17,564 bases of DNA from Phytoactinopolyspora endophytica (lineage in GTDB: Bacteria > Actinomycetota > Actinomycetes > Jiangellales > Jiangellaceae): NCBI RefSeq assembly GCF_004138495.1, contig NZ_ML142859.1:210944-228507 (forward strand), in the 5' to 3' direction. The translations under genes were made by a program, and so were the position numbers. The notes below the pieces were generated by a model. That model did no database searches, was not told the DNA's origin, and worked only from the letters and a program-made list of their open reading frames with translations. This document shows positions 1 to 6,445 of this stretch, piece after piece. How positions within the stretch are numbered: position 1 is the first letter of the stretch; each line of letters begins with the position of its first letter.

Positions 1-330
1 CGGCTGCACTCCGGCGTCGAGACACCGGGTGATCACGTTCTCGGTCAAGGCCAGCATCTGGTCGAGGTTTGCGCGGTGCCGCACCATGTCGTTGCCGCCA
101 CCGTTGAACGTGAGGATCGTCGGCTCCAGCGCGAGCGCCGGCTCCAGTTGTTCCCGCACGATCGGTTCGATCAGCTTGCCGCGGATGGCGAGGTTGGCGT
201 ACTCGATCGGTACGCCCTGGCCGATAGCGAGGCCTGTGGCCACGAGATCGGCCCAGCCGCGGACCGTACCGTCGGCGAGCTCGTCGCCGACACCTTCCGT
301 AAAGCTGTCTCCGATGGATACTAGGCGCAC
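1..330 (-). CDS. SGNH/GDSL-type hydrolase, N-terminal part (runs off left edge)
   Basis: The minus strand reads an open frame to the window edge, giving 110 residues beginning MRLVSIGDSFTEGVGDEL. Block I of the SGNH family (GDS, nucleophile Ser9), a block II-like NLAIRG segment with Asn47/Gly51, and block III (GGGND, residues 77-81, Asn80) are all visible. The C-terminal Asp-x-x-His block lies outside. Family members are esterases or lipases of roughly 200-280 residues, so about 40% of the protein is present; the substrate is unknown. There is no signal peptide, so it is probably cytoplasmic. I chose GTG at 330 because a TTGATC(16)GATAAT promoter sits 7 nt upstream, which would make the mRNA leaderless. 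An in-frame ATG at 339 overlaps that -10 box and is the alternative. It is divergent from the dehydrogenase at 389. Confidence 0.88.
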   Translation of the reverse strand, partial: MRLVSIGDSFTEGVGDELADGTVRGWADLVATGLAIGQGVPIEYANLAIRGKLIEPIVREQLEPALALEPTILTFNGGGNDMVRHRANLDQMLALTENVITRCLDAGVQP

Positions 331-337
331 GACGTCC

Positions 338-365
338 ATTATCGACGCCACGGAGACCGGATCAA
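338..365 (-). promoter_or_regulatory. Promoter of the SGNH hydrolase (leaderless)
   Basis: On the minus strand, TTGATC (365-360) and GATAAT (343-338) are separated by 16 bp, and GTG at 330 follows 7 nt later. This is close to the sigma-70-like consensus and implies transcription starting at or beside the start codon. Not tested experimentally. Confidence 0.5.
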
Positions 366-375
366 ATGCGGCGTT

Positions 376-381
376 TAAGGT
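376..381 (+). promoter_or_regulatory. Possible -10 box or weak ribosome site of the SDR gene
   Basis: TAAGGT at 376-381 ends 7 nt before the GTG at 389. It can be read as a TANNNT -10 box of a leaderless mRNA, or its AAGG as a weak Shine-Dalgarno. No good -35 is seen. The site lies beside the divergent hydrolase promoter, so the two promoters would overlap. Confidence 0.3.
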
Positions 382-388
382 CGGTAGT

Positions 389-1198
389 GTGACGACGATT
401 TTGATCACGGGAGCGACGGACGGGCTCGGCCGGTACGTCGCCACGGAGTTGGTAAACGGCGGGCATCGGGTGATCGCGCACGGCCGGAACCCGTCGCGGC
501 TGGCGGAGCTGCGCGAGGCGCTGGGCGTGGAGACCGTCCAGGCGGATCTCGCCGAGCTGCGGCAGGTGGACCGGCTCGCGGACGAGATTCTCCAGCGATA
601 CGACCGGCTGGATCTGCTGGTCAACAACGCCGGAATCGGCGGTGGCGCGGACCGTTCCCGCCGCGAGGAGAGCTCAGACGGCATCGAGCTTCGGTTCGCT
701 GTCAATTACCTGGCCGGATACCACCTCACTCGTCGGCTGGTGTCGCTGGTAGCGGCGTCGGCGCCGTCGCGGATCGTGAACGTCGCGTCGATCGGCCAGC
801 AGCCGATCGACTTCGCCGACCCGTTACTGACCTCGTCGTACGACGGTCTGCGCGCCTACCAGCAGAGCAAGCTCGCACAGATCATATTCACCTTCGAGCT
901 CGCGGAGGAGCTCAGCGACCGGAACGTCACGGTGAACGCCTTGCATCCGGCCACGTTGATGCCGACCACCATGGTCGAGGAGGGCTGGCCGGGCGGCGCG
1001 ATGAGCACGCTTGACGAGGGTGGTGCGGCCACACTGCGTCTCATCACCGATCCGGAGCTGGCCGACGTCACCGGTGCCTACTTCAACAGCAACGACCGGC
1101 GGCCCTCCCGGGCGAACCCCCAGGCTTACGACGCCGACGCCCGTACGGAGCTACGCGAGCTCAGCGACCGCCTGATTGCCGCCGCTCTCGGCGGGTGA
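389..1198 (+). CDS. Short-chain dehydrogenase/reductase (SDR), classical type
   Basis: A 269-residue NAD(P)-dependent oxidoreductase with a single Rossmann domain. The cofactor motif TGATDGLG is at 7-14, NNAG at 79-82, active-site Asn106 region at FAVNYLAG, catalytic Ser134 in NVAS, and YQQSK (Tyr157, Lys161) completes the tetrad. Arg33 after the second strand (HGRNPSR) suggests NADP(H) preference, by analogy with the family. Length fits classical SDRs, and it resembles retinol-dehydrogenase-like or WW-oxidoreductase-like SDRs, but the substrate cannot be read. The frame stays open upstream to 29, but residues there are the shadow of the divergent hydrolase. GTG at 389 is where SDR homology begins. 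It is a single-gene unit that converges on the aminotransferase, with a long hairpin between. Confidence 0.93.
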   Translation: MTTILITGATDGLGRYVATELVNGGHRVIAHGRNPSRLAELREALGVETVQADLAELRQVDRLADEILQRYDRLDLLVNNAGIGGGADRSRREESSDGIELRFAVNYLAGYHLTRRLVSLVAASAPSRIVNVASIGQQPIDFADPLLTSSYDGLRAYQQSKLAQIIFTFELAEELSDRNVTVNALHPATLMPTTMVEEGWPGGAMSTLDEGGAATLRLITDPELADVTGAYFNSNDRRPSRANPQAYDADARTELRELSDRLIAAALGG

Positions 1199-1234
1199 CC
1201 CGTGGTGTGCTACCCGACGAACGTGGTCATGGGG

Positions 1235-1288
1235 TTGATCAGATACGAGTTCAAGGCGTCATAGCGCCTTGAACTCGTATCTGATCAA
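1235..1288. repeat. 24-bp perfect inverted repeat with 6-nt loop; likely bidirectional terminator
   Basis: The left arm 1235-1258 (starting TTGATCAGATAC) is the exact reverse complement of the right arm 1265-1288 (ending GTATCTGATCAA), with loop TCATAG at 1259-1264. It lies between the stop of the dehydrogenase (1198) and the stop of the convergent aminotransferase (1325). Position suggests bidirectional termination. There is no T-tract, and 24 perfect pairs is longer than usual for a terminator. Confidence 0.7.
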
Positions 1289-1324
1289 GGAGGACGGCGA
1301 GTGTCACGGCCTTCGCGGCCAACA

Positions 1325-2554
1325 TTAAGCGGTGCGCACGTCCTCGAGCGCGGCCTCGAGTGCTTCGATGCAGGTGTCGATCTGCGACGCGGACGTGATC
1401 AACGGCGGGCAGAAGGAGACCGTGGCGTCGCCAATGGCCCGAGCGATCACACCGTGCCGGAGCATGGCGTCCCGCACGGCGACGGCGCTTACCCGTGGGT
1501 GCATGCCAGCCGCCCACATGGCGCCGGCGCCGCGCGCCTCGGCTACCAGGCCGCGATCGGCCAGGTCCTGCAGGCCGGCAGAGAGCTGCTGGCCGATGAC
1601 CGGTGCGCGGTCGGGCAGGTTCTCGTCCCGCATGATGCCGAGGGCGGCCAGCCCGGCGGCACAGGCGACGGGGTGGCCGCTATAGGTATGGCCGTGCCGG
1701 AGGATGAAGTCCGGGTCGGCCTCCAGCGGCTCCCGGATCGCCGGACCGACGAGCACCCCGCCGAGCGGGATGTAACCGGACGTGACGCCCTTGGCGAAGG
1801 TGACGAGGTCGGGTCGCACGCCGTAGTGCTCGGCCCCCCACCACCGGCCGAGCCTGCCGAAACCACAGATGACCTCGTCGAGAATGAGCAAGGATCCGTG
1901 CTCATCGCAGATCCGCCGCAGCTCGTTGAGGTAGCCAGGTGGCGGAGGGTAGACGCCGGCGGCGCCCACCACCGGCTCCGCGATCACCGCGGCGAGCTCT
2001 CCAGGACGCTCATGGGCGATCCTCTCCACGGCGTGGGCGTCGTCGTAGGGCACCTGGACGACGTCGTCCACGAGCGGGCCGAAGTGCTCCTGGTTCGCGG
2101 GGAGCCCGGTGGCGGAGAGCCCGCCGTACGTCACACCGTGATAAGAGGGCACCCTGCTGACGATCAGCCGCCGATCTGGATTTCCTGCTCGGGCATGCGC
2201 CGCACGGGCGAGCTTGATGGCGCTGTCCACCGACTCCGAGCCGGAGCCGGTGTAGAACACCCGGAAACCGTCGCCGGGAGCGAGTGCGCTCAACTCACGT
2301 GCCAGCTCCTCCGATGGTGCGTTGGTGAAGATGTCGAACGTGTGGAAGGCGTCCAGCACGCGCAGCTGCGCACCGACCGCGTCGATGATCTCCGTGCGGC
2401 CGTGCCCGACGTTGCAGTACCACAGGCTGGCCATCGCATCGATGTACTCGCGCCCGTCGGCGTCGCGAACGACCGCTCCATCGCCTTCCACGATCGTCAG
2501 GAACTCGCTGTTCGACGGCTTGGCGAAGGGGTGAAGGACGTCGGGCAGAACCAT
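1325..2554 (-). CDS. Class III PLP-dependent aminotransferase (aspartate aminotransferase family)
   Basis: A 409-residue fold-type I aminotransferase of the omega/class III group (acetylornithine, GABA, beta-alanine and diamine transaminases). From the start chosen here, the phosphate-binding TGSGSES is at 102-108, SYHG at 137-140, and LDEVICGFGR at 225-234, where the Asp (226) pairs with the pyridine nitrogen. FAKGVTSG follows, with the Schiff-base lysine at about 255. It would move an amino group from an amine or omega-amino acid to a 2-oxo acid; the donor cannot be named. ATG at 2554 has GAGGAGG 9 nt upstream. The frame extends 10 codons further (to 2584), but that part covers the ribosome site. 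It is divergent from the flavoprotein gene at 2708 across two dyad operators, so the two may be co-regulated. Confidence 0.93.
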   Translation of the reverse strand: MVLPDVLHPFAKPSNSEFLTIVEGDGAVVRDADGREYIDAMASLWYCNVGHGRTEIIDAVGAQLRVLDAFHTFDIFTNAPSEELARELSALAPGDGFRVFYTGSGSESVDSAIKLARAAHARAGNPDRRLIVSRVPSYHGVTYGGLSATGLPANQEHFGPLVDDVVQVPYDDAHAVERIAHERPGELAAVIAEPVVGAAGVYPPPPGYLNELRRICDEHGSLLILDEVICGFGRLGRWWGAEHYGVRPDLVTFAKGVTSGYIPLGGVLVGPAIREPLEADPDFILRHGHTYSGHPVACAAGLAALGIMRDENLPDRAPVIGQQLSAGLQDLADRGLVAEARGAGAMWAAGMHPRVSAVAVRDAMLRHGVIARAIGDATVSFCPPLITSASQIDTCIEALEAALEDVRTA

Positions 2555-2563
2555 GGCCGGAAG

Positions 2564-2570
2564 CCTCCTC
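2564..2570 (-). promoter_or_regulatory. Strong ribosome binding site of the aminotransferase
   Basis: GAGGAGG on the minus strand lies 9 nt before ATG at 2554. This sets the start 10 codons downstream of the longest frame. Confidence 0.75.
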
Positions 2571-2572
2571 AA

Positions 2573-2590
2573 TGACATGAGCACGTGTCA
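2573..2590. promoter_or_regulatory. 18-bp dyad, candidate operator
   Basis: TGACATG, 4-nt AGCA, CGTGTCA: seven-base arms with one mismatch, immediately upstream of the aminotransferase ribosome site. Size and symmetry suit a GntR- or TetR-type dimer. No regulator gene is adjacent. Confidence 0.4.
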
Positions 2591-2661
2591 GCATGATGGC
2601 ATTGCACGCCGCCCAGTGTGACGTCGATCGGCCGGCCGACGTATCCGAAGCCGCGCATGCT

Positions 2662-2679
2662 CGTGTCGGCGTTGACACG
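2662..2679. promoter_or_regulatory. 18-bp dyad overlapping a TTGACA -35 box
   Basis: CGTGTC, 6-nt GGCGTT, GACACG: six perfect pairs, the same total length as the dyad at 2573 and shared TGTC/GACA half-sites. It covers TTGACA at 2672-2677, the likely -35 of the flavoprotein gene. A bound protein would block that promoter. Confidence 0.4.
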
Positions 2680-2700
2680 GTGACGTTCGTCGGAGAGGGT
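2672..2700 (+). promoter_or_regulatory. Possible promoter of the ferredoxin reductase gene
   Basis: A perfect TTGACA (2672-2677) is followed after 17 bp by GAGGGT (2695-2700), which keeps only the A2 and T6 of a -10 box. ATG comes 7 nt later. The same purine stretch GGAGAGG (2692-2698) could instead be a ribosome site with 9-nt spacing. Confidence 0.35.
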
Positions 2701-2707
2701 CAGCGAC

Positions 2708-3937
2708 ATGAGTACGGAACGCACGTTCGTGATCGTCGGTGGCGGCCTGACCGGCGCCAAGGCCGCGGAGACTCTACGTGAGCAAGGCTTCGACGGTTCC
2801 GTCGTGCTGCTCGCGGGCGAGAACGAACCACCCTATGAGAGGCCACCGCTGTCCAAGGGCTACCTGCTGGGCGACGACGAGCGGGAGAAGGCATTCGTCC
2901 ATCCGTTGCCGTGGTACGCCGAGCAGGACATCGACCTGCGGCTCGGCTCACGTGTCGAGGCCCTGGAGCCGGCGGAGCACCGGGTGCGGGTTGCGGGTGG
3001 CGAGGAGATCACCTATGACAAGCTCTTGCTCGCCACCGGCTCGGAACCGCGGCGTCTCGACGTCCCGGGCGGTGACCTGGGCGACGTCCGTTACCTGCGC
3101 GAACTACCCGACGCGGACCGTCTGCTGGATGTCCTCGAGCCAGGACACCGGGTCGCGGTGATCGGAGGCGGCTGGATCGGCCTGGAGGTTGCCGCCGCCG
3201 CTCGCACGCATGGCGCCGAGGTGACGTTGATCGAGGTCGCCGAACTGCCGCTCCAAGGCGTCATGGGCAACGAGGTCGCCCGCGTTTTCGCCGGTCTGCA
3301 CCGTGAGCACGGCGTCGACCTGCGCCTGGGGACTGAGGTACGTGAGGTCGTCGGTGCCGACGGCCGCGTCGTCGCCGTGCTGACCACCGGTGGCGACGAG
3401 ATCATGGCCGACACCGTCGTGGTGGGCATCGGAGCCCGTCCCGCCGTCGGTCTGGCCGTCGCGGCCGGCCTGGAACTCGACCACGGCGTGGTGGTGAATG
3501 CGGCGCTGCAGACCTCGGACCCGGACATCTACGCTGCCGGGGACATCGCGAGTATTGATCACCCGCTGTTGGGTACCCGGCTGCGGGTCGAGCACTGGGC
3601 GAACGCTCTCGACGGCGGGCCGGCGGCGGCGCGCTCGATGCTCGGCCAGGATGTGAGCTACGACCGCCTGCCGTATTTCTTCACCGACCAGTACGACCTG
3701 GGTATGGAGTACATCGGGCACGCGCCGCCCGGCTCGTACGACGAAGTGGTGCTCCGCGGCGACGTCGAAGCACGAGCTTTCCACGCCTTCTGGGTGAAAG
3801 ACAGCCGGGTGCGGGCGGGCATGCACGTCAACCTGTGGGACGACGGGATCGGCCCGGTCGAGGAGCTCGTGCGTTCCGGCCGGGAGGTCGACACAGCCCG
3901 CCTCGCCGACCCCGGAGTCCCATTGAGCGAAGTCTGA
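2708..3937 (+). CDS. FAD-dependent NAD(H):ferredoxin reductase-type oxidoreductase
   Basis: A 409-residue flavoprotein of the putidaredoxin/rhodocoxin reductase type. The first Rossmann motif VIVGGGLTG (8-16) binds FAD. PPYERPPLSK (41-50) is typical of this family, and ATGSEPR is at 109-115. The second Rossmann motif VIGGGWIGLE (151-160) ends in an acidic residue (LIE, Glu176), favouring NADH. IYAAGDIA (274-281) contacts FAD, and residues from about 325 form the reductase C-terminal domain. No disulfide redox motif is present, so it passes electrons to a partner, normally a ferredoxin feeding a P450 or Rieske oxygenase. Neither partner is nearby. ATG at 2708 begins directly before the Rossmann strand. 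The gene is divergent from the aminotransferase and shares its regulatory region. Confidence 0.92.
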   Translation: MSTERTFVIVGGGLTGAKAAETLREQGFDGSVVLLAGENEPPYERPPLSKGYLLGDDEREKAFVHPLPWYAEQDIDLRLGSRVEALEPAEHRVRVAGGEEITYDKLLLATGSEPRRLDVPGGDLGDVRYLRELPDADRLLDVLEPGHRVAVIGGGWIGLEVAAAARTHGAEVTLIEVAELPLQGVMGNEVARVFAGLHREHGVDLRLGTEVREVVGADGRVVAVLTTGGDEIMADTVVVGIGARPAVGLAVAAGLELDHGVVVNAALQTSDPDIYAAGDIASIDHPLLGTRLRVEHWANALDGGPAAARSMLGQDVSYDRLPYFFTDQYDLGMEYIGHAPPGSYDEVVLRGDVEARAFHAFWVKDSRVRAGMHVNLWDDGIGPVEELVRSGREVDTARLADPGVPLSEV

Positions 3938-3976
3938 ACGTCGGCCGAGTGCCGAGCCGAACCACCCATGGCGGCG

Positions 3977-3982
3977 TAGCGT
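3977..3982 (+). promoter_or_regulatory. -10 box for a leaderless phosphatase mRNA
   Basis: TAGCGT ends 7 nt before the ATG at 3990, with no Shine-Dalgarno between. The spacing places transcription start on that ATG. No clear -35. Confidence 0.4.
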
Positions 3983-3989
3983 GATGGTC

Positions 3990-5699
3990 ATGGACGGTGA
4001 GCACCGGCGCGGCTTCTTCAGCGTGCCGGCCACGGTGGCGAAGACGTTGCGGTGGGGCGCGCGGATCTGGACGTCGGCCGTTCTCGTTGTCCTCGGCATT
4101 CTCTCTCTGACCAGGAGTTTTCCGCGCGACCTGGACAGCGACGGCATGCTCGGGACCATGGAACGGCCGGTCCAGCTGGGTCTGCTGGCCGTCGCACTCG
4201 CAGCTCTGCTGCTGGCGTGGCGCCTGGACGCCGTCGTCGCGGTGGCTCTGTTGCTTGCCGGATCCGGCTTCGGTGCCCTGTCCTGGTCGCTGCATCCGCC
4301 CGTCGTCGGTGTTCTCGTCACCGGTTCGTTCCTCCTGCCTGCTGCTGCCTTTTGGGTGCTGTGGCAGCGAGGCCGAGCACGACGGTCGAGCCTGAACCTC
4401 GCCCTGGCGACGGCCGGAGCGCTCGCGCTCGGTGTGGCCGGCACCGCCGTGCTCTACGGGCAGATGTTCGGCCCGACTCATCCGGAGTCGGCCGCCCCGG
4501 AGCTCCCGGTCGATCGGGTCGAATGGGTGTGGAGCGGCGCGGTGACCGAGACGTCGTTCCGGGTCAACGCCCGGATAGGCGACGGCGCCGTGGAACACGC
4601 CACGCTCGTCGTCGCGGAGGATGGATCACGCGCGGCGGCACCGCAGCACGACATCGGCCCGGTGGCGATCCCTGGCGGCGACGTCGTCACGTGGACGGTG
4701 ACCGGCCTTCAGCCTGATACGTCGTACGAGTACACAGTGGTGGTCGATGGTCACGTGGACTCCTCGCGCGGTATGGGGACGGCCCGGACCTTCCCGGACG
4801 GCCCGGCCTCGTTCACCGTCGCGATCGGCGCGTGCGCCCGGACCGGTTCCGTCGGCGCGGTGTTCGACGCGATCCGGGAGAAGGAGCCGCTGCTGTATAT
4901 CAACGACGGCGACCTCCACTACGGCAACGTCGACACGGACGACGTCGACATGTTCCGGGCCCGTTACGGCGACGTCCTCACATCGGCGGCGCAGAGCGCT
5001 CTGTACCGCTCGACGCCTACGGCGTACGTGTGGGACGACCACGACTACGGAGCCAACTCCGCGGTGGCTGACTCTGCCAGCCGGGACGCGGCCCGGTTCG
5101 CCTACCGCGAGAACGTGCCGCACTACCCACTCCCGGCGGGGGAGACCGATGCGGCGATCTATCAGGCGTTCACCGCGGGCCGGGTGAGGTTCATCCTGAC
5201 CGACGTCCGATCCGAGCAGACGGATGACTCCCTGCTCGGTGAACGTCAGCTGCGTTGGCTGGAAGACGAGCTGGCGACAGCGAGCCGGGACCATGCCCTG
5301 GTGGTCTGGGTGAACCCGGTGCCCTGGATCGCCTCGTCCGCGGGGGACCACTGGGGCGGCTTCCCGGAGGAACGGCGGCTCATCGCCGAGCACATCGAGG
5401 ACGAGGGGATCGAGAACCTGGTCATGCTCAGCGGCGACGCTCACATGCTGGCGATCGACGACGGCAGCAACAGCGGCTACGGCCCGTCGGGGGAGGGGTT
5501 CCCGGTGCTGCACGCGGCCGCGCTCGACCGGCCCGGCAGCTCCAAGGGTGGGCCCTACAGCCACGGCGCGGCCCCGGGCGGTGGCCAGTTCGGCACCATC
5601 ACCGTGCACGATGACGGGAGCGGCCCGGTGACCGTCGACCTGGCCGGCTGGGACTGGACCGGTGACGAGCTGCTCTCGTACACATTCACCGTGCCGTAG
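3990..5699 (+). CDS. PhoD-like metallophosphatase with N-terminal five-helix membrane domain
   Basis: About 569 residues (numbered below from the first in-frame start, GTG 3981, which adds 3). The N-terminal third has five hydrophobic segments, near 32-45, 63-80, 84-101, 106-128 and 138-160, with a basic start (EHRR). Residues about 175-270 resemble the fibronectin-like N-domain of PhoD proteins. The catalytic part shows NDGDLHYGN (308-316), WDDHDYG (351-357), ILTDVRS (405-411) and SGDAHML (484-490), the metal-ligand motifs of the PhoD/alkaline phosphatase D group. An odd number of helices with a basic cytoplasmic N-terminus would put the catalytic domain outside, where it could cleave phosphodiesters or phosphomonoesters. 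Ordinary PhoD proteins are Tat-exported instead. The start at 3990 is chosen from the -10 box 7 nt upstream; ATG 3984 is also possible. Confidence 0.88.
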   Translation: MDGEHRRGFFSVPATVAKTLRWGARIWTSAVLVVLGILSLTRSFPRDLDSDGMLGTMERPVQLGLLAVALAALLLAWRLDAVVAVALLLAGSGFGALSWSLHPPVVGVLVTGSFLLPAAAFWVLWQRGRARRSSLNLALATAGALALGVAGTAVLYGQMFGPTHPESAAPELPVDRVEWVWSGAVTETSFRVNARIGDGAVEHATLVVAEDGSRAAAPQHDIGPVAIPGGDVVTWTVTGLQPDTSYEYTVVVDGHVDSSRGMGTARTFPDGPASFTVAIGACARTGSVGAVFDAIREKEPLLYINDGDLHYGNVDTDDVDMFRARYGDVLTSAAQSALYRSTPTAYVWDDHDYGANSAVADSASRDAARFAYRENVPHYPLPAGETDAAIYQAFTAGRVRFILTDVRSEQTDDSLLGERQLRWLEDELATASRDHALVVWVNPVPWIASSAGDHWGGFPEERRLIAEHIEDEGIENLVMLSGDAHMLAIDDGSNSGYGPSGEGFPVLHAAALDRPGSSKGGPYSHGAAPGGGQFGTITVHDDGSGPVTVDLAGWDWTGDELLSYTFTVP

Positions 5700-5748
5700 G
5701 TGGATCCGTCTCGCGTGATGTGGCTCCCCAGTAGGGGGTGGAAGTTGG

Positions 5749-5758
5749 CTCCATGGAG
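5749..5758. other. Short palindrome in the 5700-5826 gap
   Basis: CTCCATGGAG is a perfect 10-bp palindrome. With a weak CCCC-AGTA-GGGG hairpin at 5726-5737 it is the only structure seen after the phosphatase stop. Either could help termination, but there is no T-tract. Confidence 0.2.
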
Positions 5759-5783
5759 TGATGAATGGCGACGGCCGCGTGCC

Positions 5784-5789
5784 TAGCAT
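5784..5789 (+). promoter_or_regulatory. Possible -10 box of the small membrane protein gene
   Basis: TAGCAT lies about 37 nt upstream of ATG 5827, which would leave a leader of about 31 nt containing the AAGGAG ribosome site. No convincing -35 is found at the right distance. Confidence 0.3.
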
Positions 5790-5814
5790 TCCAACCGTCG
5801 TCAATACACGCCTC

Positions 5815-5820
5815 AAGGAG
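5815..5820 (+). promoter_or_regulatory. Ribosome binding site deciding the start at 5827
   Basis: AAGGAG with 6-nt spacing to ATG 5827. The open frame extends to 5758, but no comparable site precedes those earlier codons. Confidence 0.7.
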
Positions 5821-5826
5821 CCCGCG

Positions 5827-6405
5827 ATGCGGATGTCCGCCAGCACCGATGCGACCACTGCCGCTACACCCACGGCGGGACCGTGGCCGATCCGGCGGTC
5901 GCTTCGCTACGCAGCGCTGATCGCGCCGACGAGCATCGTCGGCGTCTTCGCCTCACTGCTGGGCGGCGATGCCGCCATACGGTGGCACCGCCGAGGCAGG
6001 GCCATACTCGGGCGCGCGCCGTCCGACAGCGGACACCGCCCGGGCCGGCTGCGGCTCATGTGCCATGCTCTCCTGGGTGTCCTGCTCGGTCTCGTCGCAT
6101 GGTTGTTCCTCGGCCTGATCGGGCTGATGGTCGCGCGCGGCGCGTTGTACGGCTTCATTGACCAGGGCCCGTACGACGGCTCGTGGGGCGGCCCGTCGCG
6201 CGGGGGCGCGTGGCTGGTCCACTTCGCGATTTCCTTGCCCGTCGCGGCGCTCGGGCTGGTGGTGACCGCCGGTGTGGCGCGGCTGCATGACCTGCTGACC
6301 CGGCCGCTCGACGGGCGCCGGAGGCCGCGATGGGTTCTGCCGGTCGCCTTCGGCGCCTCCGCCGGTGCGGCGTTGTTCTTCGTCGCTTGGCTTCAGCAGC
6401 TCTGA
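5827..6405 (+). CDS. Hypothetical integral membrane protein
   Basis: I do not recognise a named family. The 192-residue product (from ATG 5827) starts with a Thr/Ala/Pro-rich tail of about 20 residues. Hydrophobic stretches follow around ALIAPTSIVGVFASLLGG, then a basic loop (RWHRRGRAILGR), a strong helix ALLGVLLGLVAWLFLGLIGLMVA, a glycine-rich loop (YDGSWGGPSRGG), a helix FAISLPVAALGLVVTAGVA, a basic loop (RPLDGRRRPR), and a final helix WVLPVAFGASAGAALFFVAWL. Basic residues in the loops after helices 1 and 3 suggest these face the cytoplasm. It could be a small accessory or stress-associated membrane protein. It follows the PhoD-like gene by 127 bp and probably has its own promoter. Confidence 0.75.
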   Translation: MRMSASTDATTAATPTAGPWPIRRSLRYAALIAPTSIVGVFASLLGGDAAIRWHRRGRAILGRAPSDSGHRPGRLRLMCHALLGVLLGLVAWLFLGLIGLMVARGALYGFIDQGPYDGSWGGPSRGGAWLVHFAISLPVAALGLVVTAGVARLHDLLTRPLDGRRRPRWVLPVAFGASAGAALFFVAWLQQL

Positions 6406-6433
6406 TGGCTCGCACGGGCCGATGCCCGCGTCG

Positions 6434-6439
6434 CACAAT
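6434..6439 (+). promoter_or_regulatory. -10 box for a leaderless DUF72 mRNA
   Basis: CACAAT ends 6 nt before ATG 6446 and there is no ribosome site in between. No -35 recognised. Confidence 0.35.
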
Positions 6440-6445
6440 GGGACC

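Noticed and set aside
29..388. N-terminal extension of the dehydrogenase frame
   Set aside because: Those codons are the complement of the SGNH hydrolase. The SDR Rossmann fold begins at 389.
1301..2575. 424-codon plus-strand open frame, with AAGGAGG 7 nt before its GTG, antisense to the aminotransferase
   Set aside because: The opposite strand has all class III aminotransferase motifs. The antisense product is rich in Arg, Gly, His and Asp with no domain, as expected for a shadow of a G/C-rich gene. The ribosome-like sequence is probably chance next to the inverted repeat.
3104..4444. 446-codon minus-strand frame across the flavoprotein and phosphatase genes
   Set aside because: It runs antisense through two genes with clear motifs and shows low-complexity composition.
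4626..5873. 415-codon minus-strand frame over the phosphatase
   Set aside because: Shadow of the PhoD-like catalytic domain; no recognisable domain.
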